Source: Cacajao melanocephalus (taxonomy: Eukaryota; Chordata; Mammalia; Primates; Pitheciidae). From it: a stretch of 64,000 bases of DNA. The notes below the pieces were generated by a model, which saw only the letters and a program-made list of their open reading frames with translations, was not told the DNA's origin and did no database searches. This document shows positions 63,981-64,000 of the stretch, piece by piece (position 1 is the stretch's first letter; each line of letters opens with the position of its first letter). The stretch covers positions 62,001 through 126,000 of the forward strand of contig CAUYLG010026860.1 in NCBI GenBank assembly GCA_963573385.1. Reading direction: 5' to 3'. A program made the position numbers and the translations under genes.

Positions 63981-64000
63981 AAATTTAGCCAGACATGGTG
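63803..64000 (+). repeat. Alu, sense, cut by the window end
   Basis: GGGTTCAGTGGCTCATGCCTG through GAGCAACATACACTCTGTCTC; the middle A-rich linker is expanded by a CG/CA microsatellite (63927-63980), then the right arm begins (TTTAGCCAGACATGGTG) and runs off the window. Confidence 0.9.
63927..63980. repeat. (CA)n/(CG)n inside the Alu linker
   Basis: 54 bases of strict purine-pyrimidine alternation: mixed CG and CA, with about seven consecutive CG units in the middle and twelve or so CA units after. Strongly Z-DNA-prone and likely length-variable. Confidence 0.92.

Overview
The window is primate nuclear DNA. At least sixteen Alu-derived copies, MaLR LTRs, Tigger-type DNA transposons, MIR/L2 relics and L1 pieces lie between the small exons of two protein-coding genes that I recognise from their translations. 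From left to right these are the last exon and 3'UTR of FAM98B (+ strand) and exons 3-17 of RASGRP1 (- strand), tail to tail. This gene order matches human chromosome 15q14. The deduced RASGRP1 protein differs from the human one, as I remember it, at about nine scattered residues and has no break. That suggests an Old World monkey more than human or another ape, but the comparison is from memory.

Layout. 1-1453 is the end of the last FAM98B intron. 1454-1828 is the final coding exon, an RGG/glycine-rich tail. FAM98B 3'UTR probably runs to about 4840. RASGRP1 3'UTR fills about 5225-7684 on the - strand and carries an 8-base match to the miR-21 seed. RASGRP1 coding exons then run leftwards from 43556 (exon 3) to 7685 (stop). 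The fifteen exons sum to 2174 bases, stay in frame at every junction, and give exactly residues 74-797 of a 797-residue protein. 43557-64000 is part of intron 2. I found neither exon 2, exon 1 nor the promoter, so they should lie beyond the right edge.

Biology. RASGRP1 is a diacylglycerol- and calcium-responsive Ras exchange factor of lymphocytes: REM and Cdc25 domains (exons 3-10), EF hands (11-13), a C1 domain split over exons 13-15, and a C-terminal membrane-targeting and coiled-coil part (16-17). FAM98B is a subunit of the RTCB/DDX1 tRNA-ligase complex. The two genes are neighbours, not a functional unit.

I see no undescribed system. The most notable signals are: an AT-AC intron with full U12-type signals between exons 3 and 4; a 108-base near-duplicate after an Alu poly-A tract (10075-10182) that looks like an assembly artefact; the miR-21 site; and a long-armed hairpin around a TA/CA microsatellite at 58339-58462.
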